Below are positions 44,501-55,499 of a stretch of 64,000 nucleotides of DNA, one piece after another; within the stretch, counting starts at the first letter, position 1, and every line of letters starts with the position of its first letter. Location: positions 128,321 through 192,320 of the forward strand of contig JAULBX010025941.1 in the NCBI GenBank assembly GCA_032358255.1, given 5' to 3'. Under the pieces are notes generated by a model that was not told where the DNA came from, made no database searches, and saw only the letters and a list, made by a program, of their open reading frames with translations. The DNA comes from Heterotrichella gracilis (lineage: Eukaryota > Sar > Xanthophyceae > Tribonematales > Xanthonemataceae). The position numbers and the translations under genes are program-made.

Positions 44501-47500
44501 ATGGCCAGCGTTATCGACTACTCCAGGTTCGACCACATCGGCAGCTCAGACTCAGACGAGGAGTATGTCGAGGAGGAGTATGACGATGACGAGCCACCAC
44601 CCCGCCAGGAGCAGCGCTTTACCCCTCTTTGTCCCGTGAGCCAGCCTGCACCCAGCACCACCGAGGGTGTGAGCTACCACGGGATCGTAGTGCACCCCTC
44701 CGACGACCTCAACCTTATCCCCCCCATGGTGTTCGAGGACCCCGAGACCTATGTCGCCAGGCCGTGCCCAGGTACGGTGCCGTGTGCATGCGTGTGGGGT
44801 GTGTGCACCCATCTTGCCCCATATCTGATATGACATCAGGGCTGTAGTAAGGGGTTCCCGAACCAGTGTATTCTAAGCTCTGGAGAGTTTTGCACCTTTG
44901 CCCTTATATGGGTTGTCGCCAGTGGGCCGCATTACTGACTGCTGAAGGGATGTACAACCCTGATATGGCTTGTGGCTAGTGGCCTCGCATTCCACTGCCC
45001 CTATATGGTTTGTCGCCAGTGGGTCCATTACTGAGTGCTATCTGCTCCCTAATGGGAATGTGAAACCCTGCCGTAGTATAGCTTGCCGCTAGTGGGCCTC
45101 AGTGTCAACTGCTCTGTCGATCCGCAGACACGGAGGTGATCGAGGCGTGGGGCACCACCTACGACGACGACTGGTACGAGGCCCGGCAGCAGGACCTGAT
45201 GCTCCGCACCATGAGATGCCAGGTGGGTGGGGGTGGGTGGGGTGTGCAGGGAGCAAGGGGACTCCTGCCGTGAACACCTGGCAAGAGCCTGGCCTTAGTG
45301 GCCCCAGAGGGTGGGGTGAAGTATCCAACTGGTCAACCTATCTTGCACTTGTGACTATGCAACAGTGGTCTAGCCATTGAGCACCGAAAGTGTGTGCTGG
45401 GGCGTTATGCTGCCACTCGCGTCGAGCTTGCCTCTAAATGTTTTGCTTGTGTGGCACGTCGCGAGGTACCCAGTCTAAAGAATAGGTGGCACACTGCCCA
45501 ATCGCCTTGCCCGCTGGTTAGGTTTGGTTCATTCTGCGCTTGTCATAGCCTACACCTGATCTGACCTGGCCTGTGCCCCTGTGCAGATGGCATATATGGG
45601 CGGCAAGTGGCCAGGTAAGGGACTCTTCACTTGTCACTCCCTGCTTATGTGTCGACCATGGTGTGTCATGCGAATTGCATAGCACCAACATTGCCCCAGG
45701 CTTAAATGTGGTGGTCATTGTCGCACACTCTTTACCTGCAGGTGCACCTGTGGTGGGCCCCCGGTGCTGTCCACACCAGCACATGTCATATTTGCCACAC
45801 CACACCACGTTGGCCTGCCACTGCACCTGCAGTTGGGAGGCATGGTAGTGCGCATACCCAGCTTCACTGTCTCCCAACTGCTGCTCACGCTGCACATGCA
45901 CCTGCACATGCTCCTGCACTAGTAGCCTCACACCCAGACGCACCCCTCCAGAACATCAGTTTTCCGACACCCTAAACCCTCCACACTAATTTCACCCTCC
46001 GGAGCCCCAGTTTGTAAACTCCTTAAACCCCAACCCCTGCCCTCCAGAGGAGCAGTTTGTGGCCAAGCTGATGGCGCGCAAGGAGCGCCAGCTGGCCGCC
46101 GCGCTGCCCGCCGCCCGCCCCCTGCTCACCCTAGACTACGTGCTTGACATCGACCTGTGGGGCCAGGACAGCAGTGCCCGCATGGAGCCGCGCGTGTGGC
46201 GCAGGTTCAGGGTGGGCGGGGGCATTTCACTCAACACGCTGCAGGACAAGGTGGGGCTGGGGATGGGCTGGGCTGGGGGTTGAGCGGCAGGCCCTGGCTG
46301 GTACGGTACTAATTAATTGCTTCATTTTCCTTTGAAACCCTGCTGCACTGCCCAGATCATCAAGCGGCTGGTGGGGTGGATCCGCAACAACCCTAATGTT
46401 GAATCTTAAACCCTATATCCTCAACTTCATCCCTTGCCTGACATGTCTCCCTGCGGGTTGCGCAGGTCATCCAGCCGCTGATGGGCTGGGTGCGCAACTA
46501 CCACGCATATGTGTTCACGGACCGCAAGGACGGGGCGCTGTTTGGCCCCGCAGACAGCCACGCCATAGACACCATGCACCTCAAGTACAGGGGGCACGCA
46601 TACATAGACGACACAACTGTGCGCCTGGGCCAGGTGGTGCAGGTAGGGCTCTGCTTTGACCTTGCCAGGTCAAAGCACGTGTGGCCTTGCCCCTTGCCAG
46701 ATGGTGCCGCATGGCGAATTACAACAATCGAGCCACACGGGTTCCGTGCTGCATACTGCAGAATTGAAGAAATGCTCATCTCCCTTTGATTAAGGAAGTT
46801 TAGGGAACAGAGGTTGCCTAGCATGCATGGGTGAGCGGGCGTCCATTTACTCTGTTGCTGCGTGGAAAATCCTGGCATGGCTTTATCAGGAGGCCAATCC
46901 AGGTGCATTTGACTGTTGCAGGCGGTGTTGCAATGGTTCTCCTCGCCTTTGTCAACAGTGAAGTGCAATGAAAATCCCCTGCGGGTGGTGTGCAGGCGGT
47001 GGGCGACCGCATGGGCTACCTGTATGACTTTGGCGACTGCTGGCGGCACGAGATCCGCGTGATCGACATCCTTGCGCCCGAGGACAGCAAGGGGGCGGTG
47101 GAGGTGCTGGACGGGGGGTACGCATGCCCTCCTGAGGACAGCGCGGGCTTGAAGGGCATGGGCAACAAGCCATTCCAGGTGAGCCTGCCTCGCAGGTCAA
47201 CCTTGCTGGATGCATGTGCATCAATTTGGCAGCATCTTGTGGCCGTCTGTGGGTCCCTTGGCCTCCTCTTGGGTCACCTAACAGGGATGGGCCTGAGCCG
47301 TGTTGCTGAGCATGATGCCGCCATCATGCTGCAGCAGTGAACGGATGTTGTTGAGCGGTGATAATGCGACATTCGCTCACCTCGCAACGATTTACACACA
47401 TGAATAATGTCATTTACCTCTGTCTGCCCTACTGTACTCCCCACACATGTCCCCACCGCCTGCAGGAGTTCCTGAACAAGGTGATGGACCTGAAGGAGGC

Positions 47501-48341
47501 TGGCGAGGGGCGCGAGTACCGCTCAATGCTGGCCGAGGCATCCAACAGCATGAACTACATGCCCAGCTTCCCCACAGGCTCGGGCACCGCCCCCAAGCCT
47601 TACGTGCCGGACCACTTCAGTGTGAAGGAGGCGCAGCATGCGCTGGCAGCGGCATTCAAGACACGCGGCAGCGTCCCATCTGGGGCGAAGCAGAACATCA
47701 TCCCTATGAACGCACTTTTTGGGGGCGCGGGCGGGGGCGGGGCGGAGGCCTCTGGGCTGGAAAATCTGTTTGGCGCGGGGGGCAGGGGGACGCGGGAGGT
47801 GCTGAGCACCGGAGGTGCGTGCAGGGGTGGTGAGAGTTGGGTTGGGAACGCCGCGTGGGACTTGTGGAACGTGGGTATGGGTGGGCGTGGTGGGTGTACA
47901 CCTCCTTGGGAGGGGGTTGGCGTGGGGGGTGTTGCAAACGGCCTCAGCGATGGGGAGCAGCATCACCTTGTGTATATCAGGCATGGGATGGTGCAGTTGC
48001 CTGATTGGAGGGTGTCACCTCCTATCCCTTCAAAGTACCACCTCGGTTCCCCTCAATCCCTTCATTATGTATGCACTTCGCCTATCTGCCCCTCAAACCC
48101 CTCTCCACACCGCTTTGCAGGACCGGGTGAGTCATTCATGCGCGAGACGGTGAGCACGCGCCGCGACCGCCGCAGCAACGCCACCTGCGCCACCTGCGGC
48201 AGCGCAAACCACCTCAAGCTGTGCAGCGGCTGCCGCAAGGTGAGGTTCTGCGGGGCGGACTGCGCGCGCAAGGCCTGGGGGGAGTGGCACAAGGCGGAGT
48301 GCAAGGCAAGCAGTGCCAAGAAAGGCAAGCGCCGCAGCTGA
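44501..48341 (+). CDS. pRiA4b ORF-3-like domain plus MYND zinc finger protein
   Basis: Eight exons: 44501-44771, 45128-45222, 45587-45614, 46048-46250, 46466-46642, 46996-47178, 47466-47814 and 48121-48341, 1527 nt (508 aa), phases consistent. The acidic N-terminus (about 1-45) is followed by an unassigned part. The central region (about 145-335) matches the plasmid pRiA4b ORF-3 family: YVLDIDLWGQD, WRRFRVGGGISLNTLQD, LMGWVRNYHAYVF and YLYDFGDCWRHEIRV. The C-terminus is a full MYND finger with Cys458, 461, 470, 473, 479, 483, His492 and Cys496. A Gly-rich linker joins the two. The pRiA4b domain is of bacterial plasmid/transposon origin and its molecular role is unclear; MYND fingers bind proteins. 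Exon 3 is only 28 bases. Domain calls are firm; a regulatory or scaffold role is inference. Confidence 0.9.
44897..45115 (+). repeat. Four imperfect repeats in MYND-gene intron 1
   Basis: Units built on TATATGG-TTGTCGCCAGTGGG occur near 44905, 44962, 44999 and 45077, with variants of ATTACTGAGTGCT and ATGTGAAACCCTG between them. The intron has grown by tandem duplication. Confidence 0.8.
46351..46505 (+). repeat. Copy of MYND-gene exon 5 start in intron 4
   Basis: The real exon start (CAGGTCATCCAGCCGCTGAT, 46463) is preceded 112 bases upstream by CAGATCATCAAGCGGCTGGT at 46353. Both would translate to similar peptides (VIQPLMGWVRNY and IIKRLVGWIRNN), but the upstream copy soon reaches a stop next to CTTAAACCCTA. 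Confidence 0.85.
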
Positions 48342-49106
48342 GGAACCCTAGGGACTGGTTCAGGGGATTCCATGGCTACCAGTCGATACCCTGGGGGGGT
48401 TTCAAGGGGGGTGGCCACCAGCCAGTACCCTTGGCGAGGGTTGTACTATACAGAGGGTGTGCAGTGCCCTGGGCCGCGTGGGTGGATGGAAGCCGCCAGG
48501 TGGCTGCTTCTTCCACCATGTGCAATTTTAGAGGTCCTAGCAGCAGGTGGGCGGTTCACCATACAAATTCAACGGGTGGGATTGCATGGGTATGTTTCCA
48601 TAGGCGTGTGGTGGTGCTGCTGGATGAGCGGGTGCACTTTCGTGTGCGTGAGTGAGAGCTTTTGCAGGTGGTTACATCCTTCTGTAGGACTTGTCATGTC
48701 TTCAACCAGCAAGGCCAGGGCTGCAGCTGGGGCGTATTGGGGACAAGGGAATTGCAGTGTCCCTGAATGCATGCCACGTGTACATATGAGTATGAACACG
48801 TGAGTCCACATGGCGTTCAGGCGTTGGATCGATCTGACCAGGATATTCGGCAAGACAAACCTAGGCACAAACGTTTTGCGCCAAAGCTGGTCGGGAACAG
48901 GCGAAAAGGTTGCCACCAACTATCACCGCCTATTCCTTGCTTCTTTTTGAGAGTGTGAGGACACCCCTCTCGCTTGCATCGTCGCCCGGTGTGGAAACCG
49001 CTGAGCAGGGTTACAGGTCAGATTGGTTTTTGATTGCCGTCCGAAATACTTTCGGATCACAGGACCAAGGTTTTCCGCTGCTGTGCAAGCCTCCAAACAC
49101 GCCACG
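48342..49106. other. Intergenic region, MYND gene / translocator
   Basis: 3' flank of the MYND gene and promoter of the translocator gene (same direction). Two short open stretches have no recognisable content, and nothing else is seen. Confidence 0.5.
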
Positions 49107-51502
49107 ATGCAGCTCTCTTTGCAAACTAGCGCCAAGATGCAGGCTGCCCGGCCGGCCAGCCCCGCGCTGATCAGCCGCGCTCACATGCCTCGCTCAACGA
49201 ACCTGTTGAGAACCTCCCTGCCGGTGAGACTCATCAGGGCTACCTCCTTGCTCCTTGCTCAACGCCCAGAAAAACCCACGGACTGTTGCTTGTCGCTGCA
49301 GGGCCAGGTGGCAGGTGGCCTGCTGTTGAGCAAGCCCAGCCTGCGGGTACAACGCATGCACGCGGGCAGGCCAGTGCGTGTGTCTGCCTCTGCTGACGAA
49401 GCAACTGTTGACCCACTCGAGAAGTACGTGCTTACACCTGTCCCCTAGCCTCTGACGCAGCACAACCCGCATCGCCCCCTTTCATCACTGCAACAGGATT
49501 CTGATGCGTGTGTGTGTCCTTGTTTTAACCTGCAGGACCCTTTCCAAGATCGTGGGGCCAAAGCTTGCCCCGGGTCTCACCACAGGAGGATACATTGCCA
49601 TGTGGTGAGTTCCGTTGCTTTCAAACTGGCGCACAGGGGTCGGCAATCTTTGGCACTTGTACATCTGCAGACTAGGTGGCCAACTGACCGTTGATGGGGC
49701 ATGCAGGTACGCCCTGAACGTGGGCTTCAACCTGCAAAACAAGCTCATCTACGGCTTCTTCCCCTACCCCTGGACGGTGTCCTCCATCCACGTCACAGTG
49801 GGACTGCTGTACTGCGTGGTGGCATACGCAGTGGGCGCAAAGGGCGCATCCTTTGGCAGGGTAAGGAGGGGGCACCGCCCATGCATCTGGTGCTTCCACC
49901 CACAGTGTCCCAGCACCACAGCAGGCTGACCCTCTAAACCCTAAACCCTACAGGCGGTGACCAAGAAGGAGTTTGGAACCATCTTTGGGCCCGCCAGCAT
50001 GCACGCGCTGGGCCACATCGCCGCCAACATCTCCTTCGCAGCCGTGGCCATCTCCCTGTCCCACACGGTGAAGACCCTTGAGCCGGCCTTCAATGTCATC
50101 CTGTCCAAGCTCATCCTGGACCAGCCAACGCCGCTGCCAGTGCTGCTCACGCTGGTGCCCATCATCGTAAGTGGGACACCGCCCTGCAGATTGCACATGC
50201 ATTATGAGGGTCAGCCAGTGGCTACCTGACACAGCCGCACTCCAGGCATAGCTTGCGCAACCCAGCTCTGTTCTGTCATGTCTTGTACCCTTGCATAGGG
50301 CCTGGACCTTGAATGTTTGTAATACGGAGGTCAGTAGTGCCAGGGTTGGTGCTCACCTTGCCCCCACCTGGTTTCAGGTTGGCGTGGGCATGGCCTCCGC
50401 CGCTGAGCTGACCTTCAACTGGCTGGGATTCATCTCCGCCATGCTGTCCAACCTCACGTTTGGCTTCCGCGCAGTGTGGTCAAAAAAGTAAGGCCTGCTG
50501 CCCTGATGCCTCTCGTCAGCCAGTGCACTGTATGTGTGCGCGCACTTGCTGCGTGGTCCCTATATCCCCTCAAGCAGGGTTTGCTCAATATCCCATTTAT
50601 CTATGTGTCACTCTGGCCAGAGTACAACCCAACGCAGCACACCTTGTATGCATGAGCACAATGGCGGTTGCCTTTTTTGGTACTGTACACCCCCTGAGAC
50701 AGGGTTGGGCCCTGGTTCCAAGTGCCCTGTTGCTGGTGCAGGGCCATGGGCTCCATCAAGAACCTTGACAGCACTGCCCTGTACGCGTGGACCACCTTCA
50801 TCGCGGTGCTCATCTGTGTGCCCCTGGGCCTCATCGTGGAGGGTCCCACGCTCAAGGCGGGGGTGGACGCAGCCATCGCCAAGGTCGGGCTCAAGCACTT
50901 CCTGTCCTCGCTGGCCTCGGTGGGGCTGCTCTACCATCTGTACAACCAGGTATGGCCCGCACGGCATGCAGCGGCAGTTACAGTTGCGTCCACTATTTTC
51001 GCCGCATGTGCAAGACTGACTCCTAAACTGGCTTTAATGCTGGAATGCATGTGACTAACTGAATAATAAGAGCCACAACTCCGCCCCTGGAGGTGGGGAG
51101 GAATGCTGCCACCAGTAGTGGTCTCAACACATGCATGCCTGTCCTTCACCAGTCGCATACCTCTTGCCTGCTGCTTCGCCAGTTTTAACGCAAACCGCAT
51201 CGAATCTGGATAGTGCAAGCAGATTTGGCCAGCCGTCATGGTGACACTGTTGCGCCCCCCTGTTGCAGTTTGCCTTCAACACCCTGGGCAGGGTCTCCCC
51301 CGTGTCGCACGGCGTGTGCAACGTGGTGAAGAGGATCGTCATCATCGGCACCTCGGTGCTCTTCTTTGGCAACACACTCTCCACACAGACCAAGGTGGGC
51401 ACTGCGGTGGCGCTGGCGGGGACCTACCTGTACACCGAGGCAACCAAGAAGAAGCCAGCACCCCCCGCGGAGCCAGCAGCACCCACGGCCTCAACAGCCT
51501 AA
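49107..51502 (+). CDS. TPT: Plastid triose-phosphate/phosphate translocator
   Basis: Inner-envelope antiporter exchanging triose phosphate or 3-phosphoglycerate for phosphate. Eight exons: 49107-49223, 49302-49423, 49536-49604, 49707-49860, 49954-50166, 50378-50487, 50742-50949 and 51269-51502, 1227 nt (408 aa). The first 75-85 residues form an Arg/Ser/Ala-rich transit peptide. About ten hydrophobic segments follow. Substrate-contact residues known from plastid phosphate translocators are present in [13 protein letters not shown] (His, Lys), LYHLYNQ (Tyr) and [10 protein letters not shown] (Lys-Arg). [10 protein letters not shown] and [12 protein letters not shown] favour TPT over the glucose-6-phosphate and PEP translocators. 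A LINE 3' fragment lies in the last intron, and CCCTAAACCCTACAG forms the exon 5 acceptor. Substrate class is inferred from similarity. Confidence 0.92.
51000..51063 (+). mobile_element. LINE 3'-end fragment in translocator intron 7
   Basis: About 60 bases match the end of the LINE at 30988-31050: CGCCGCATGTGCAAGACTGA, then CTGGAATGCATGTGACTAAC. The tail is short and degenerate. It has the same family and orientation as the host gene and is too short to judge a target-site duplication. Confidence 0.85.
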
Positions 51503-52210
51503 ACGCTGGGAGCGTAAACCCCACCTGCTCTGAAACCATTTGGTAGGACGGTCTTGGGTCCTGTTTCGACTCTACGCTCGTAGTGCAGATCCTAGTGCAT
51601 GTTTTCTGAGATAGCTTCGTTGGAGGTCAACTGGAAAGCTGTACCATTGATAGGAAGGCGTTGGTGAGGGGCACACAATTTGCTTGCCTGTGCACTTGTG
51701 CCGTTGTTTGCCAAACAACATTTGCCTTCAGAAGGCAAGTGTGTTGCAAGGTTTGTTCAGATTTCCGTTTCATGAATTGATTGGCAGTGTCCCTAGAAGT
51801 AAACAACTTGCCAAAATTATTGAGCAATATCGATGGAGGATCTGGTCTTGTCTGCCACATCTTGTCATTTGCCAACAGCATCCAAGACTTTATTGGCTTG
51901 TGTACGTGTTTCTGCACAGACCCCCTGGGTTAACATGACTTGTCCGGACTAGGCCAACGGTCTCTGACTCAAGAGTACTCTGTCAGAGAGAGAACCATGA
52001 ATTTGTCAATGACGTCATAGTGCACTGCTGTAATTAATCCCATCCGTAACCAATAATGCCAGCGGCTGCCATGAGTAAATATTGCAATAACTTCGATATT
52101 GCGAGCAGATTAGTACCCAAGGACACACCAGCCCAGGACCTGTGGGGAGAGCTTGTACTGCACACTGTGTCAGACACGCAGTAAAGCGCTGGCACTAGCT
52201 GCAGGGAAGC
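51503..52210. other. Convergent 3' ends of translocator and FTB
   Basis: Holds both 3' UTRs. A plus-strand TGTAA is at 52029-52033, 527 bases after the translocator stop. No further gene is seen. Confidence 0.5.
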
Positions 52211-55200
52211 TCATGTTGAGCCAGGCACCCACCGCCTGACAGCCTCTGGCAGCCTGGCCTCCACCACGTTGACCAGCGGGTGCGCCCTGGCCACCAGGTT
52301 GCCGCGCCCCCCCACCACCACCCCGCTGTGGTGCTGTGCAGCTGACAGGCCGCTGAGGCAGTAGCATGTGTGGTACAGGTCAACGGGCTTGCCGGGCTTG
52401 TCGCGCAGCCCACCCTTGGCCTGCACAATACAAGGGTATGCATGCTCAGATAACTGCAAGTGGTGTTCGCCACCCATTGACTCTCACCCAGCTGGCTATC
52501 CACACACACCTCCTTCAAGCAGTCAGAGCAGCGGTACATCTGACTAGCAGACAGCCTTGCACATGATATACGGGTGCAAGGGATGTCACATGCACAGTGC
52601 AGCCACCCAAACAGGCCAAGGCCTCCTGTGTGCATGCAAGGTATATCACGTTGTTGGCAAGCAGCATGCGCCAAGCATGATGCAGATGGACTGTGGCCAG
52701 CTGAGCATGTGCACCCACCCCAGCCACCCCACCCACCGCTTGGCAGAAGTGCAGCACCCACAGCTGAAGCGCCTTGGCGTTATACATCACAGGCGGCCTG
52801 CCCTCCCTCCCCCCAGGCACCACCTCCTCCACCAGCCTGACGCTCCCACTCCCCCATGGTGCGTCATCGCCGCTGCCCCCCTGCCCGCCACCCCCCTGCG
52901 GCATGACAGCTGCTGACATGGCGGACACCTGCAATGCCTCCTCCGATGCCTGCGCCACCTGTACACAGGGAGGGCATAGCATCAGCGGGGTTTCAGCGCA
53001 CCACATGGTCCACATGGCACGTCTCTCGTCGTACAGGCACCCGGCAGTGGCACACTGGCACAGGTCACAACGATGAGCACCTTGTCTGAGAGAGATGGCT
53101 TGTGCCCCCAAAGTATTGCCGCCCTTGGCAATCATGTTGCGGTGACATTATACTAACAGAAAACATAATAACAGAATACAATATATTATCGTTCCTTATT
53201 ATTTTCATTTATCTTCCATTTATTAATGCTTTGATCCCAGCAGAGGTGCTTTTTATTTCAGCACATATATCTTAATACTCCACTTGGCACTGATCCTTCC
53301 TGCCACCCTACACACTGCAATATGACATCGATTCCTTGCATGCGGTCCTACCTGGTCCAGCGTGGCTGCCTCCTCAATGAGCTCGGCCAGGCGCTGCTTG
53401 CTGACAGTGGGAGGGGTGCCGGCACCCCACACAGCGTCCTCAGCACGCTCAGCATCCTGCGCTGCCCTGCATGCACAGGCCTGCACCACATGCACGCATG
53501 GTGAGAGTGGGTGGTGTGCCAATGAGTGGGTGCTGTGTCCCTGCTGCCACACATGTACACCCCTGCACTGATGACTCTGGCATCCACATGCACAGCACGG
53601 TACAGCGCATGTTCTCCACATGCATTTACTGTGAAAAATTCATATGATGTCCATGAGGTGCAGTGCACAATCACGCAGGTATATTGCAGATACTGGGACA
53701 GAGACATCCCCATCCATGAACCCCGTCTCACCCCCCCGCCCCCGTACCTTGAGCCGTGTCGCCTCCCTTGCCGCCTGCGCCTGGGGGGTGAGCGGGGTAA
53801 CCCCTGGCGGAGGAGGCCGCACCATGCCTGGTGACCAGTGTGCCGCAGGGGCCTTGGGGAGCCCCGCCTGCGCCAGGTATGTGGGCCACAGCAGCGGTAG
53901 GAGGGTGAATAGCCCCCCTTGCCAGTATGAGTAGCACCCATCCACCAGCTTGTTGGTCCGGCCCATAAAGCCACCCTCCAGCCCGCCCTGCATGCGTGCA
54001 GTTGGGGCATCGACAACCACATCTGCGGACGCTTGAATGCATCTTGCCTTAAATGTCCTGTTAAATGTCTTTTTTCACAACCAGAATGGACTACGCCGGC
54101 TACTGGGAATTCAAATATGGACCGCCTTCCTTCTTGGCCGTGCTTCCTACCAGGTTGTGTACCCTCCTCTCCCATCCCCCCACTCCTGGGGACCCAGCAG
54201 TGCATCATCCACCTCCCAATACCCCTCCATTCCTGACAGTGCACCACCCATCCCCATCCCTAACTCCTGCTACTTGACACCGCATCCTCCTCCTCACCTC
54301 CCCATCACACACACACCCCACCACACCACGCCTCATACCTGGCAGTGCACCGCCCAGTGCACCAGGCGAGGCACATCCAACACCTCGGGGTGACCCGCAA
54401 GCAGCGCCGCAGCCACGCCACAGAAGGTGTAGCCGCCATGCGCCTCGTTGCCTGGCTCACCACCCAGGCCTCCCTCATAGCTCTGCAGGCAGGGAAGCAC
54501 AGGGAGTTAAGAACAGCTACAGCTGTTGAAACAGCGGGGCGTACAGCCAACAATATTTTCAAATTCATGATTTTTGCAGGAAAATACTGAGGTGTTCAGG
54601 CCGTAAAGAAGTTACCTGGCATCGCTGTATGTAGCCCAGCATGTCTGACCCCGCCACTATGTCGGCGGTGTCCAGCCCCAGTATGTGCGCTGCAGCCATC
54701 GCGGTGTAGCACCCGCGCACGTCAATCTCACCACCTGTATGACCACCAGAGTTGCGGTGACCTTCATGCCAACAGCATCTACTAGCAGGGGTGCAGGGGT
54801 GGCATATGCAGTGGCAGTGGACCCCTACCACCAGAACGTGAACCCACCCCACTCCACAGTGCGCCCACCCCTCCCACTAGGGCTCTGCCCCACCCCTTGT
54901 GCCCCATCTTTACAACAGTGTGCCCAGTCTATCCACAGTGGCTCACCCACCCACACTGTCGCCCAAATCAGCCCCACCAACACCCTCTGCCTACCTCGGT
55001 GCATACGCATCCCCCCGCCCTCCGCCGGCGGCACGCACATGCTCATAAAGAACCTGAGCAGCGCAGGCTTGTCCACAGTAGCCAGCGCCCCCTCCCCACC
55101 CACTGTCGCCAGGGCAGCAACAGCCGCATAGGTGGGTGCGAGGTGGGAAAGCTGCTGGGGACCACCACCATACCCCCCCTCTGGGTGCTGACACAGGCTC

Positions 55201-55499
55201 AGGAAGCACACTATGTCTTCCACTGACACGTTGCTGGGAAGGTTGCCGTCGAGGAGAGCCAGGGCGTGGACTATCCAGTAGCATATCCACGGTCTGCTTG
55301 CGTCCAGTGCCACATAGCCTGATGCCAGGGTTGACAGAGAGTTGTGGAGGTAGGTGATGTGGGCGGAGCGACGTAGGGTGCAGGCTATGGGTTCATTGAG
55401 GTAGCTGCCTTCCTCTAGCAGGCGGAAGAAGTTTTCTAGCTTGCGTTCAAGGGCTGCTTGCTCGGTGAGGGTGGGGGTCAATAACCCATCGGTCAGCAT
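52211..55499 (-). CDS. FTB: Protein farnesyltransferase beta subunit
   Basis: Catalytic subunit that, with the alpha subunit, attaches farnesyl to CaaX proteins in the cytosol. Seven exons: 55499-54995, 54734-54616, 54482-54339, 53987-53748, 53480-53352, 52958-52737 and 52420-52211, 1569 nt (522 aa). Alpha-alpha-barrel repeats include PEGGYGGGPQQLSHLAPTYAA, DVRGCYTAMAAA, GYTFCGVAAALL and GGFMGRTNKLVDGCYSYWQ. Zinc ligands are Asp272 and Cys274 (VDGCYSYW) and His470 (DLYHTCYCLSGL). GGLRDKPGKP marks FTB rather than the geranylgeranyl enzymes. An insertion of about 140 low-complexity residues (about 298-438) separates the Asp/Cys and His parts; plant FTBs (ERA1) also have one here. ATG at 55499 is the first in the open frame. 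Divergent from the RNA methyltransferase gene. Confidence 0.96.

Noticed and set aside
44501-48341. Bacterial contamination suggested by the pRiA4b domain
   Set aside because: The gene has eight spliced exons with consistent phases and sits between typical algal genes.
49107-51502. Glucose-6-phosphate or PEP/phosphate translocator
   Set aside because: [18 protein letters not shown] and [10 protein letters not shown] resemble TPT more closely; still only a similarity argument.
52211-55499. Geranylgeranyltransferase I or Rab-type beta subunit
   Set aside because: GGLRDKPGKP followed by YHTCYCLSGL and the plant-type insertion are specific to farnesyltransferase beta.
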